Counted from the first letter of the stretch, positions 5,858-12,877 are shown. The stretch: 16,896 nt of DNA from an uncultured beta proteobacterium (GCA_903958915.1 CAJBVC010000905.1:1-16896), one strand, 5' to 3'. Numbers and translations: made by a program. Notes: a model not told the origin generated them from the letters alone.

Positions 5858-7755
5858 ACATTCAGTCCTACGGTGGCCAAATTGTTGCCCGCAACGGGAT
5901 GCGCGGGTAACGTCAAACGCACTGCGGTGCCCTCCCCAGGGATGGACTCGACCACCACTTCGGCCCCAACCTGCCCTGCGCGTTCCCGCATGATCTTGAT
6001 GCCCACGTGTGACTCGCCACGGTTACTGGCCGCATCAAATCCGACCCCGTTGTCACGCACTACAAAACTCCAGCGGTCACCTTTGTTCACTTCGAGACTT
6101 ACGTGGGTCGCACCCGCGTGCTTTCGCACATTCGACAAGGCCTCCTGCAGCACGTGCAGTACCTGCACCTGCACATCTGCAGGCAGCGGCAAACCTTCGC
6201 CGCGCACCTCGAGCAATGTGGGAAGGCCGGTCTGGTGTTTGAACTTTTGCAGGGTCTCCTGCAACGCCTGCTCCACATCGTCCGTATTGGTGCGGGTACG
6301 GAAATGCACTAGCAGTTCGCGCACATCACCAATGCTTTCCCGCAAACCGGTATCGAGCTCGTCCAACGCTGTCTGCACTTGCGCCGGTTGCTCACGTTGT
6401 GTTGCCGAACGCAGCAACTGAACCTGAATCTTGAGAAACGCGAGTGACTGCGCGATCGAATCGTGCAGTTCACGCGCCAGCAGAGCGCGCTCTTCCCCCA
6501 CCGCAGCTTCACGCTCCAGCGCTGCCGCACGCAGGCCTTCCAGGGCGCTGGCGAGGTGGCTTGCAAGGGCATCGAGCAGTTCCACTTCGTCGTTGTTCAG
6601 CGCCACTACGGTTCGAAAGAACAGGTCAATCTCGCCGATCATGCGCTGCTGCAACCGGATCGGCACACTCACCAGCGATTCGTACCCGGCACGAATGCAA
6701 TTGCGCATGGGAGCGGCTTCTTGGCTATGAATGGGTATCACGCGGGTACGCGCATCGGGCGTCAGGTTGCCACAGGCACAAGCCCCGGCAAGCAAACTGC
6801 GTTCTTCTTCCACCATATCCTGTGGAAAGCAGTCCGACGCCAGCATCAGGTACCGCTGATTGGCTTCATCCGACCAACGTATCGCCACCGCATCGGCCTT
6901 CATTACGACCCGAACACGCAGTGCAAACCCCTTGGACAACTCCTCAATGGTATTGGCGCTGGCCAGAAAGGCGCTGACTTCGTACAGCGTTTCGATACGC
7001 GCACGCTGCGACTCGATGCGACGGGTCTTCGTCTCGACTTGCGCCTCCAGGCCATCGTAGAGCGTCTGCAGTCGGGTCGCCATGACATTGAAGCCTGCGG
7101 CGACTTGTCCGAATTCGTCCTGCGTGTCTACTTCCACACGGGTCGCGAAATCGCCTGCCTCTACCTGGCGCAAACCCTGGCGAAGATTCGCCAGAGGATT
7201 GATGACATAAAGGTAGCCGGTGTAGAGCATGACCACCGCACTGCCAATGGCCAGCGCCATCATCACGAATTGAAACAAATTGAGGATGGCAGTGAAACGT
7301 GACAGTTGCTGCTCGATCACCATGACAAAGCGATCAATGGCATCGACAAACTCGCTCGCCGAATCAATGGTTTGCTGCGGAGACCGTGGTTGCGGGTCGA
7401 TCCAGTGTTCTCGTTGGTGCTGCCAAATTGTCTCGACGGTGGCGAACTCCCGCCGAACCGAATCGTCCCAAGGTACAAACAGGGGCCTGACCGGATCGCC
7501 AATACGCAACAGTTCCAGACTCTCATCAAATTGACGCACCAGGCCCTGCACATCCTGGCTTGATCGTTCTGCCTGTACTGCGCTTGATAGCCGCCAGGTT
7601 TGCATGCGCATGCGTCCGGCTTCATTGACGGCAGCGGCGCCGCCCTCAAGTTGCCAGGTGACCCACAAAGTCAGACCGATGGAAGCCAGCGCCACCACCA
7701 GCAGACTGGTGCCGATGCGAATCAGTTTGCTGGAAAGAGAAGAGCTCTGCACCAT
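5854..7755 (-). CDS. narX: NarX-type nitrate/nitrite sensor histidine kinase
   Basis: This is a membrane sensor kinase of 633 residues. Membrane span 1 is about 12-34. Just after it lies a P-box, VNEAGRMRMQTWRLS (43-57), the nitrate-binding signature of NarX/NarQ, with Arg50 in the place of the key nitrate Arg. The periplasmic part runs to about 155 and span 2 is about 158-184. A HAMP domain follows (about 185-238), then a coiled coil and a GAF-like domain (about 255-410). That domain carries a cysteine set (309, 326, 328, 353) like the central Cys cluster of NarX. The HisKA_3 dimerisation helix holds the phospho-His431 in LARELHDSIAQSL. The ATPase domain shows Asn542 (EALSNVRKHA) and DNGVGF (568-573). 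Start ATG 7755 has only a weak GAG-type ribosome site. It is co-transcribed with narL and probably signals nitrate to it. Confidence 0.92.
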   Translation of the reverse strand: MVQSSSLSSKLIRIGTSLLVVALASIGLTLWVTWQLEGGAAAVNEAGRMRMQTWRLSSAVQAERSSQDVQGLVRQFDESLELLRIGDPVRPLFVPWDDSVRREFATVETIWQHQREHWIDPQPRSPQQTIDSASEFVDAIDRFVMVIEQQLSRFTAILNLFQFVMMALAIGSAVVMLYTGYLYVINPLANLRQGLRQVEAGDFATRVEVDTQDEFGQVAAGFNVMATRLQTLYDGLEAQVETKTRRIESQRARIETLYEVSAFLASANTIEELSKGFALRVRVVMKADAVAIRWSDEANQRYLMLASDCFPQDMVEEERSLLAGACACGNLTPDARTRVIPIHSQEAAPMRNCIRAGYESLVSVPIRLQQRMIGEIDLFFRTVVALNNDEVELLDALASHLASALEGLRAAALEREAAVGEERALLARELHDSIAQSLAFLKIQVQLLRSATQREQPAQVQTALDELDTGLRESIGDVRELLVHFRTRTNTDDVEQALQETLQKFKHQTGLPTLLEVRGEGLPLPADVQVQVLHVLQEALSNVRKHAGATHVSLEVNKGDRWSFVVRDNGVGFDAASNRGESHVGIKIMRERAGQVGAEVVVESIPGEGTAVRLTLPAHPVAGNNLATVGLNV

Positions 7756-7861
7756 TTAGCTCAATGTATGCGTCTGCGATTCGTCAAGAGTGATCACTGC
7801 ACGACTTGGCCGTACCCAATCCGTACTCTGGTACATCGCTTGGCCGTGACTCAATGGTCGC

Positions 7862-7890
7862 ATGGGTGTGTCTCCTCAGGGAATACCCAT
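7862..7890 (-). promoter_or_regulatory. Candidate NarL heptamer sites between ric and narX
   Basis: TACCCAT at 7884-7890 fits the NarL heptamer TACYYMT exactly. ATGGGTG at 7862-7868 is the inverted heptamer with one mismatch, and TACCCAA at 7813-7819 is another near match. They lie 60-135 bases upstream of narX, where autoregulation would be expected. The spacing is not the 7-2-7 layout known from enterobacteria, and the heptamer is short, so chance is possible. Confidence 0.3.
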
Positions 7891-7905
7891 TGTCACCCAG
7901 AGGAG
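7872..7905 (-). terminator. Possible hairpin after ric
   Basis: CTCCTC (7872-7877) and GAGGAG (7900-7905) can pair across a 22-base loop just after the ric stop at 7923. No U-run follows in the minus direction, so any terminator would be weak or Rho-assisted. It overlaps the candidate NarL heptamers. Confidence 0.2.
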
Positions 7906-7922
7906 CCACTACCGGCCAACTT

Positions 7923-8654
7923 TCAACGGCAGGCGCAGTCGCCGCTGGAGCACCCCGGGGTCGCCGCAGCTTCGAACTGGGGAAACAAGACGTTGTTCTC
8001 CAGATGAATATGGCTAATCAAATCGTCACGCAGTTGCGCGACGCCGGCATACAGGGCACGCCAGGTGTTGCAGGCCTGCGCCGGAGGCACGGTGTCGTGT
8101 GCCAAAGCCAATAGCCTGTCCAATGCGACACCATGGTCCACGTGCTCGAGTCGCATCATGCCAATGGGCTGATTCACAAATGGATTGCCGCCACTCTTGA
8201 GCATGGGAAACAAAATGAGTTCCTCTTTCTGCATGTGCGACAACAGGTCCTGCTCCATGATTTCCAGGTGGTCCGCCAAACCAGCAGGAACGTCCGGGTT
8301 GTCGCGGTGCACGGCTTCCACCCGACGCGCCATGCGAATCAGTTCTGGCAACTGGGTACGGTGCACTTCGTGGTAACGCAACAGGATGTGGTCAATCATG
8401 GCACCGGGTTCCGTGATGGTGGGGGACGCGTCGCTGCGCTCCAGAAGTGCCAACTCCGCCAGGATCGCACCGGAATCCAGATTCTTGTCGGCCGCCGCCT
8501 TGGCCAGGCTGATCTGGCCGCCGCAACAGAAATCAAGCTTCAACCGGCGAAACACCGCCGTTGCACCCGGTAGTTCCACCGCGATACGGCCTATGGCCTG
8601 CTCTGCGGTCAGTGTAAATGCTTCAGCGTCAGTGGTTGGTAAACGCGCGTTCAT
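7923..8654 (-). CDS. ytfE: RIC/YtfE-type di-iron iron-sulfur cluster repair protein
   Basis: This is a cytoplasmic hemerythrin-like protein of the YtfE/ScdA/NorA family (243 residues, slightly longer than the usual 220 or so). The family helps restore iron-sulfur clusters damaged by nitric oxide or oxidants. The N-terminal ScdA_N part (about 15-70) has the DFCCGG motif with Cys43-Cys44. The hemerythrin part (about 85-230) carries the expected iron ligands: His89, His140 and Glu144 (SHMQKEE), His171 or His174 (EHVDHG), and His215 and Glu219 (SHIHLENNVLFP). A C-terminal tail, CSSGDCACR, adds three Cys (235, 240, 242). Start ATG 8654 has AAGGAAA five bases upstream. It is divergent from the NsrR-type repressor with an NsrR-like dyad between them, so NO-induced expression is the likely mode. 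Confidence 0.92.
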   Translation of the reverse strand: MNARLPTTDAEAFTLTAEQAIGRIAVELPGATAVFRRLKLDFCCGGQISLAKAAADKNLDSGAILAELALLERSDASPTITEPGAMIDHILLRYHEVHRTQLPELIRMARRVEAVHRDNPDVPAGLADHLEIMEQDLLSHMQKEELILFPMLKSGGNPFVNQPIGMMRLEHVDHGVALDRLLALAHDTVPPAQACNTWRALYAGVAQLRDDLISHIHLENNVLFPQFEAAATPGCSSGDCACR

Positions 8655-8669
8655 AGATTTCCTTGTTTA

Positions 8670-8692
8670 AAGATACATATATTATGAATGTT
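8670..8692. promoter_or_regulatory. NsrR-type operator between ric and nsrR
   Basis: The 23-bp site is an 11-1-11 dyad: left half AAGATACATAT, centre A, right half TTATGAATGTT. The enterobacterial NsrR consensus is AAGATGCATTT and its mirror, also 11-1-11. The left half matches at 8 of 11 positions. The right half, read on the other strand as AACATTCATAA, matches at 7 of 11. It sits 16 bases before the ric start and overlaps a possible -10 (CATAAT on the minus strand), so binding could silence ric, and nsrR too. The AT-rich stretch around it stands out from the GC-rich flanks. Confidence 0.6.
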
Positions 8693-8715
8693 ATTTTACC
8701 TATAAGATTTGTTCT

Positions 8716-8740
8716 CGACCAGCCCCCAATGGACTGGTCG
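8716..8740 (+). other. Stem-loop just before the nsrR start
   Basis: CGACCAG (8716-8722) and CTGGTCG (8734-8740) form a perfect 7-bp stem with an 11-base loop, ending 7 bases before the nsrR ATG. The region where a ribosome site should be is inside this stem, and no Shine-Dalgarno is visible. It could limit translation of nsrR, or be an operator dyad. Confidence 0.4.
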
Positions 8741-8769
8741 TCGTTACATGCGACTGACCCAATGGACTG
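8725..8769 (+). repeat. 12-bp direct repeat spanning the nsrR start codon
   Basis: CCCAATGGACTG occurs at 8725-8736 and again at 8758-8769, exactly 33 bases (11 codons) apart. A further CGAC precedes both copies. The downstream copy encodes the conserved TQWTD start of the protein. The upstream copy is in the same frame and encodes PQWTG, as if the 5' end of the gene had been duplicated. Confidence 0.7.
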
Positions 8770-9221
8770 ACTATGCCCTGCGCGTGCTGATGTACTGTGC
8801 CGAGCATCAGCAACGTGCGCAACCGGTCACGATTACCGAAATTGCCGAAAGCCATGGCATTTCGCGCAGCCACCTGACCAAGATCGTCCACGATCTGGCC
8901 GGACGAGGCTGGATTGAAACCACCCGCGGTCGCGGCGGTGGCATGCGTTTGGTAAAACCGGCCAGTGAGATTTCCCTGGGTGCTGTGGTGCGTGACACCG
9001 AAACCGACTTCACCATGGTGGAATGCTTTGACCGCGCCAACAACCAATGCCGTGTCGTTCAGCACTGCACACTCAAGAGCGTGTTGTTCCGGGCCACACA
9101 AAATTTCCTCACGGAACTCGACGGAGTTTCCCTGGCCGATGTGCGGGCTCACGCACTGCAAACTCCTGGCACCATAACATCCTCGGTAGTCCGTGTTGTG
9201 CCGAGCCGAACTACTTCATGA
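8748..9221 (+). CDS. nsrR: NsrR-type Rrf2 family NO-sensing repressor
   Basis: This is a cytoplasmic DNA-binding protein of the Rrf2 family, 157 residues. NsrR holds an iron-sulfur cluster that nitric oxide destroys, which lifts repression. The start MRLTQWTDYALR is the usual NsrR opening, with Asp8 in the place of the non-Cys cluster ligand. The winged helix-turn-helix is about 28-70 (ITEIAESHGISRSHLTKIV, then GRGGGMRL in the wing). The three cluster cysteines are Cys93, Cys101 and Cys107 (ECF...NQC...QHC). The first spacing (7 residues) is longer than the usual 5. ATG 8748 is chosen from family alignment, although no ribosome site is visible. The frame is open upstream to a TTG at 8709 through an in-frame repeat. 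It probably represses the divergent ric gene through the dyad at 8670-8692. Confidence 0.88.
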   Translation: MRLTQWTDYALRVLMYCAEHQQRAQPVTITEIAESHGISRSHLTKIVHDLAGRGWIETTRGRGGGMRLVKPASEISLGAVVRDTETDFTMVECFDRANNQCRVVQHCTLKSVLFRATQNFLTELDGVSLADVRAHALQTPGTITSSVVRVVPSRTTS

Positions 9222-9655
9222 CGTGGGACTACCCTTGCCCATATCTCATGACGGTGTGTCCGTTCGAAGAGCACATTGATGGGCTGAATCACACCAACAA
9301 TGCCGTCTACGTGCAGTGGTGCGAGAAAGTGGGGTGGGCACATTCTGAATCGCTGGGACTCAGCTTGATCGATTACCAGCGCCTGGATCGCGCGATGGCC
9401 ATTCGCAGGGGCGAGTACGACTACCTGCTTCCCACCACCCTGCATGAAAAACTCACTCTGGCCACGTGGCTGACCGCCAGCGACGGCAAACTGACGATGG
9501 AGCGACGCTTTCAGCTGATCCGCAACCAGGACCAGGTCACCGTGCTGCGCGGTCGTTGGGATCTGGTGTGTATAGAGCTCAGCAGCGGCAAGCCGCGGCG
9601 TATGCCAAGCGCATTTTCCGAGGTGTATCTTGCTGCCATGACATCAAGACCGTGA
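9218..9655 (+). CDS. Hotdog-fold acyl-CoA thioesterase (4HBT/YbgC-like)
   Basis: This is a small hydrolase of about 145 residues expected to split an acyl-CoA or related thioester in the cytoplasm. The family motif is visible as FEEHIDGLNHTNNAVYVQWCE (about 16-36), which matches the D-x-x-x-H-x-N-N-x-x-Y-x-x-W pattern of 4HBT enzymes. A second conserved strand region follows as RGEYDYLLPTTLHEKL. ATG 9218 overlaps the nsrR stop TGA (9219-9221), giving an ATGA junction and probable translational coupling. A second in-frame ATG at 9248 is possible. The substrate cannot be told from the sequence. Being in one transcript with nsrR is odd for an NO regulon and may only be shared transcription. Confidence 0.8.
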   Translation: MTWDYPCPYLMTVCPFEEHIDGLNHTNNAVYVQWCEKVGWAHSESLGLSLIDYQRLDRAMAIRRGEYDYLLPTTLHEKLTLATWLTASDGKLTMERRFQLIRNQDQVTVLRGRWDLVCIELSSGKPRRMPSAFSEVYLAAMTSRP

Positions 9656-9729
9656 AGTTTTTCAGAGCGATGTCAACGCAACACCTGCCACCGCGTTAAT
9701 TGGTTTTATGGCCCATTAGCAGGTTGGAT

Positions 9730-10131
9730 ATGAAGACAAAATCGATCGGTGTGTTTCTTCTGGTGGCTGCCATGGGCTGCAATGTGTGGGCCGATTCCGG
9801 CCGAGGCTACTCCCGTGGCCCCCACCATGGTTACCAAAACCGCCACCACGGTTCAAACTGGGTCGCCCCCCTGCTGTTCCTCGGCCTCGCCGGCGCGGTG
9901 ATTGGCGCGGCAGCAAGTCAATCCAGCCCGCCGCCGTCCAACTACTACAACACCGCACCTGCAGTGACGTATGTCGCGCCGCCCACCTACATCGCCCCGG
10001 CATTGGTTACCCAGGCTCCGCCCCCGCCGCCGTCGCAGGTGTGGTATTTCTGCCAATCTGCGCGACAGTACTACCCCTACACGGCACATTGTCCTGAGGG
10101 GTGGCAACTGGTATCACCCTCTCCGCGCTAA
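9730..10131 (+). CDS. Exported proline-rich protein with conserved WYFC...CPEGW tail
   Basis: This is a 133-residue secreted or envelope protein of unknown role. The signal peptide is MKTKSIGVFLLVAAMGCNVWA, with a likely cut after VWA at about 21. The Cys at position 17 (AAMGC) is only a poor lipobox. Next come a His/Gly/Arg-rich segment (about 22-46), a hydrophobic span of about 20 residues (PLLFLGLAGAVIGAAAS, 48-66), and a Pro/Tyr/Ala-rich linker with PPPPP. The Cys-containing tail QVWYFCQSARQYYPYTAHC, then PEGWQLV, is familiar from many short proteobacterial envelope proteins. ATG 9730 is chosen over the longer frame because AGG lies about 8 bases upstream and the signal peptide starts there. 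It stands alone on the plus strand. Confidence 0.8.
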   Translation: MKTKSIGVFLLVAAMGCNVWADSGRGYSRGPHHGYQNRHHGSNWVAPLLFLGLAGAVIGAAASQSSPPPSNYYNTAPAVTYVAPPTYIAPALVTQAPPPPPSQVWYFCQSARQYYPYTAHCPEGWQLVSPSPR

Positions 10132-10242
10132 CCAAGCTTTTCGCAACGGGAGTGGGATGGCGGATGACACCGTGGTGTGGCCTCTGCCCATGGGTGGCTA
10201 GGTGAAAACCAGATAGCGCTTGCACACCGAGTAGCGTTGTAA

Positions 10243-10282
10243 TGGGTGCTGGCTGCAGGCTTGAACCTGCTTTCATCACCCA
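10243..10282 (+). other. Nested stem-loop upstream of the wax ester synthase gene
   Basis: TGGGTG (10243-10248) pairs with CACCCA (10277-10282). Inside it GCAGG and CCTGC form a second stem with a 6-base loop. It ends 18 bases before the start of the acyltransferase gene and is not followed by a T-run. The rest of the 10132-10300 gap shows no gene. It may be a terminator for the upstream gene, a leader structure, or chance. Confidence 0.3.
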
Positions 10283-10300
10283 CCCGAGTTCGCCTATTTC

Positions 10301-11809
10301 ATGAATCCTCTTCGACTCAACCCGCTGGACGCCGCCTGGATTGTCACAGAGTCCCGCGCAACGCCCAACCATGTGGGCGGCCTGCTGCAATTCAAACTGC
10401 CCATTGATGCCCCACAGGACTTCATGCGCAAGCTGATGGCCAGCTTTCGCAGCCACCGCGAGTTCGCGCAGCCATGGAACCAGCGACTGAAGCAGTCGTT
10501 CAGCAAGAACCCGTCGCGCATCTGGATCGAAGACGATGCCATCGACCTGGAATACCACGTGCGCCATGCCGCCTTGCCCTGGCCCGGTGGAGAACGCGAA
10601 CTCGGCGAACTGGTGGGACGCCTGCAAAGCACGCCGCTCGATTTGTCTCGTCCACCCTGGGAATGCACGATCATTGAGGGACTGGAAGGCAACCGGTTTG
10701 CCATGTTCATCAAGATGCACCACTCTCTGATCGACGGGATCAGCGGCGTCAAACTGCTGCAGGCGGGCATGTCCACAGACCGCGCCAAGAGCCTGAATTT
10801 CCCGCCGTTTTGGGCAACCGGCAAGGCTCCTAAAACCACTGCGCGTAAACGGACCGAGGCCCTGATTCCGACCGTGACGCAGGCACTGGCAGGCGCGGTG
10901 CAGGAATTGCGTGTGCAGGCCACCACCGTGCCCCAACTGGCGATGGCGTTTGGCAAGATGGTTCGCAGCGCGATCTCGCCCGAGCAGGGTATGGCGCTGC
11001 CGTTTGTGGCGCCACGCTCGGTGCTCAATGGGCGTGTGCGGGAGAAACGCCGCTTTGCGACCCAGCAGTTCTCCCTGGACCGCATGAAAGCGGTAGCCAA
11101 GGCGGCTGACTGCACCCTCAATGACGTGGTGCTGGCGATGTGTGGTGCGGCATTGCGGCGTTTTCTGGATGAGCGCGACAGCCTGCCCGAGCAACCGCTG
11201 ACTGCCGGGATTCCGGTGTCGGTTCGCCCCAAGGACGACGATCGCAATGGCAATGCCATTACGTTTATTGTTTCCACACTGGGAACCAACATTGCCGATG
11301 TGCGGGAGCGCCTGTCGGCGATTCGCCAATCGGTCAAGCAGGCCAAGGAACATGTGCAAAGCCTGCCGCGCCAGGCAATGATGCAGTACACCGTGTTGCT
11401 GATGGCGCCCACCATTTTGACCCTGCTCACTGGAATTGGCGGGCGCACCCGGCCGATGTTCAACATCACCATCTCCAACGTACCCGGGCCCGACACACCT
11501 CTGTACTTTCGCGGTGCGGAAATGGTCGCGTCTTACCCGGCGTCTATCGTGACGCACGGTCAGGCCCTCAACATTACCTGCCAGAGTTACGCCGGTTTCA
11601 TGAATTTCGGTTTTACCGGTTGCCACTCGTCGGTGCCGAGCATGCAGCGGCTGGCGGTCTACACCGCCGATGCCCTTGCGGAAATGGAGGCAACCTTCCT
11701 GCCGCAAACCGCACTACCCAAAGTGGCGGCAGTGCCAAGAACACCGACCAAACGCAAAGCCAAAGCTGTAGAGGCGCCCGTTCGCAAGCCGCGCAAGAAG
11801 GCGGCCTAG
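10301..11809 (+). CDS. Wax ester synthase / diacylglycerol O-acyltransferase (WS/DGAT)
   Basis: This is a 502-residue enzyme of the bacterial WS/DGAT (AtfA-like) family, which joins an acyl-CoA to a fatty alcohol or to diacylglycerol to make storage lipid. The active-site motif HHxxxDG is intact as HHSLIDG (140-146). Other family stretches are PLDLSRPPWE (112-121), the central NDVVLAMCGAALRRFL and, near the C-terminus, NITISNVPGP. The N-terminal opening LNPLDAAWIVTES is also typical. The last 30 residues are a Lys/Arg/Ala/Pro-rich tail (PTKRKAKAVEAPVRKPRKKAA), which is not part of the catalytic fold. There is no clear ribosome site before ATG 10301, but the family opening starts right there. 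Its product may be stored in lipid bodies. The convergent gene downstream also handles acyl-CoA. Confidence 0.93.
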   Translation: MNPLRLNPLDAAWIVTESRATPNHVGGLLQFKLPIDAPQDFMRKLMASFRSHREFAQPWNQRLKQSFSKNPSRIWIEDDAIDLEYHVRHAALPWPGGERELGELVGRLQSTPLDLSRPPWECTIIEGLEGNRFAMFIKMHHSLIDGISGVKLLQAGMSTDRAKSLNFPPFWATGKAPKTTARKRTEALIPTVTQALAGAVQELRVQATTVPQLAMAFGKMVRSAISPEQGMALPFVAPRSVLNGRVREKRRFATQQFSLDRMKAVAKAADCTLNDVVLAMCGAALRRFLDERDSLPEQPLTAGIPVSVRPKDDDRNGNAITFIVSTLGTNIADVRERLSAIRQSVKQAKEHVQSLPRQAMMQYTVLLMAPTILTLLTGIGGRTRPMFNITISNVPGPDTPLYFRGAEMVASYPASIVTHGQALNITCQSYAGFMNFGFTGCHSSVPSMQRLAVYTADALAEMEATFLPQTALPKVAAVPRTPTKRKAKAVEAPVRKPRKKAA

Positions 11810-11848
11810 CGCTGCGGGGCGTTCGACCGCCTGTGTTCGATCGGGGGG

Positions 11849-12697
11849 TCAGTACTGGTAAACGCCCCGGCCGGTCTTGCGACCGAGTTGTCCGGCTGCG
11901 ACCATCTCCTTGAGCAGGGGGCAGGGGCGGTACTTGCTATCGCCAAACTCGCTCAAGTAGACCTCCATCACGGCCAGGCATACGTCCAGCCCGACCATGT
12001 CCGCCAGTGCCAACGGACCAATCGGCTGGTTGCAACCCAGTTTCATGCCAGCATCGATGTCTTCTGCGGTGGCAAGGCCTTCTGAAAGGACGAAAAACGC
12101 CTCATTGATCATGGGCACCAGAATGCGGTTGACGACAAAGCCGGGCGCGTTTTTCACGGTAATGGGCGTTTTTCCCAGTTTCCTGGCCATGGTTTGCACC
12201 GCTTCGTGGGTGGCGTCACTGGTTTTCAAACCGCGAATGATCTCCACCAGGGCCATCATCGGGACGGGATTGAAGAAGTGCATGCCGATGAAGCGGTCGG
12301 CACGGCTGGTGATGGCCGCCAGTTTGGTGATGGAAATGGAAGAAGTATTGGAGGCGATGATGACCTCAGGCGGAACCATGGCGTCGATCTGCTTGAGGAT
12401 CTTGACCTTGAGATCGAAGTTTTCCGTGGCTGCCTCGATGACCAATTGTGCTGACTGCAAATCCTCATAGCGTGTACTGCCCTGGATGCGTGCCAATGCG
12501 GCGTCGCGGTCTTGCGGGCTGATCTTTTCTTTCTTCAGCAGACGATCCAGACTGGCACCGACCGTCGCGATGCCCTTGGCGACCGCAGCCTCCGAAATAT
12601 CGACCATCACAACCTGCAACCCGCACACGGCACAGGCCTGCGCAATGCCGTTACCCATGGTTCCCGCGCCAATAATGCCCACAGTACTAATGCTCAT
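11849..12697 (-). CDS. 3-hydroxybutyryl-CoA (3-hydroxyacyl-CoA) dehydrogenase
   Basis: This NAD(P)-dependent enzyme interconverts 3-hydroxyacyl-CoA and 3-oxoacyl-CoA, in short-chain fatty acid or butyrate metabolism (Hbd/PaaH/FadB2 group). It is 282 residues, normal for the stand-alone form. The Rossmann motif is GIIGAGTMGNGIAQ (8-21). The family stretch SNTSSISITKLA follows, and the catalytic His is in HFFNPVPMMALVEI. The C-terminal helical domain starts near NAPGFVVNRI. ATG 12697 has GAGGAG about 10 bases upstream. A longer frame to 12769 adds 24 residues that do not fit the family. It converges with the WS/DGAT gene, 39 bases apart, and is divergent from rpoH. It may feed beta-oxidation or polyhydroxybutyrate metabolism. 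The exact substrate is not certain. Confidence 0.93.
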   Translation of the reverse strand: MSISTVGIIGAGTMGNGIAQACAVCGLQVVMVDISEAAVAKGIATVGASLDRLLKKEKISPQDRDAALARIQGSTRYEDLQSAQLVIEAATENFDLKVKILKQIDAMVPPEVIIASNTSSISITKLAAITSRADRFIGMHFFNPVPMMALVEIIRGLKTSDATHEAVQTMARKLGKTPITVKNAPGFVVNRILVPMINEAFFVLSEGLATAEDIDAGMKLGCNQPIGPLALADMVGLDVCLAVMEVYLSEFGDSKYRPCPLLKEMVAAGQLGRKTGRGVYQY

Positions 12698-12808
12698 GGT
12701 GAAAAACTCCTCAGACAAGTGAAAGAAAGCCGTCTGGCTCCACCCGAACTGAGGGAACCAACCCGCCAATCGTATTCCATGAACAGCCGCTCACCGACAT
12801 CCAAAGGC

Positions 12809-12838
12809 TTGAAATTGGACCCCGTGGCGCAATATACG
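12809..12838 (+). promoter_or_regulatory. Candidate sigma-70 promoter upstream of rpoH
   Basis: TTGAAA (12809-12814) and TATACG (12833-12838) are separated by 18 bases, a fair match to the vegetative consensus. It points to rpoH about 95 bases downstream. A second possible -35, TTGAAC (12865-12870), has only a weak -10 (GATCCT, 12887-12892) that falls inside the CIRCE spacer. Confidence 0.35.
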
Positions 12839-12877
12839 TGAGCCATGTCTGGCTATCGCGCCGATTGAACTTTTTGA

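Noticed and set aside
7790..7797. GTGATCAC palindrome before narX as an FNR or CRP site
   Set aside because: It lacks the TTGAT-N4-ATCAA or TGTGA-N6-TCACA layout, and eight bases are too few to support a site.
9675..9697. AACGC/GCGTT hairpin after the thioesterase
   Set aside because: The stem is only 5 bp with a 13-base loop, and the T-rich stretch after it is interrupted. Too weak to call a terminator.
10007..11707. A 566-codon open frame antisense to the WS/DGAT gene
   Set aside because: The plus-strand gene has the HHSLIDG active site and other family motifs. The antisense product is His/Arg/Gln-rich with no recognisable domain.
11815..11869. Inverted repeat CGGGGCGTT / AACGCCCCG between WS/DGAT and the dehydrogenase
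   Set aside because: The 37-base loop and the fact that one arm lies inside the dehydrogenase coding end make a terminator unlikely. Probably chance.
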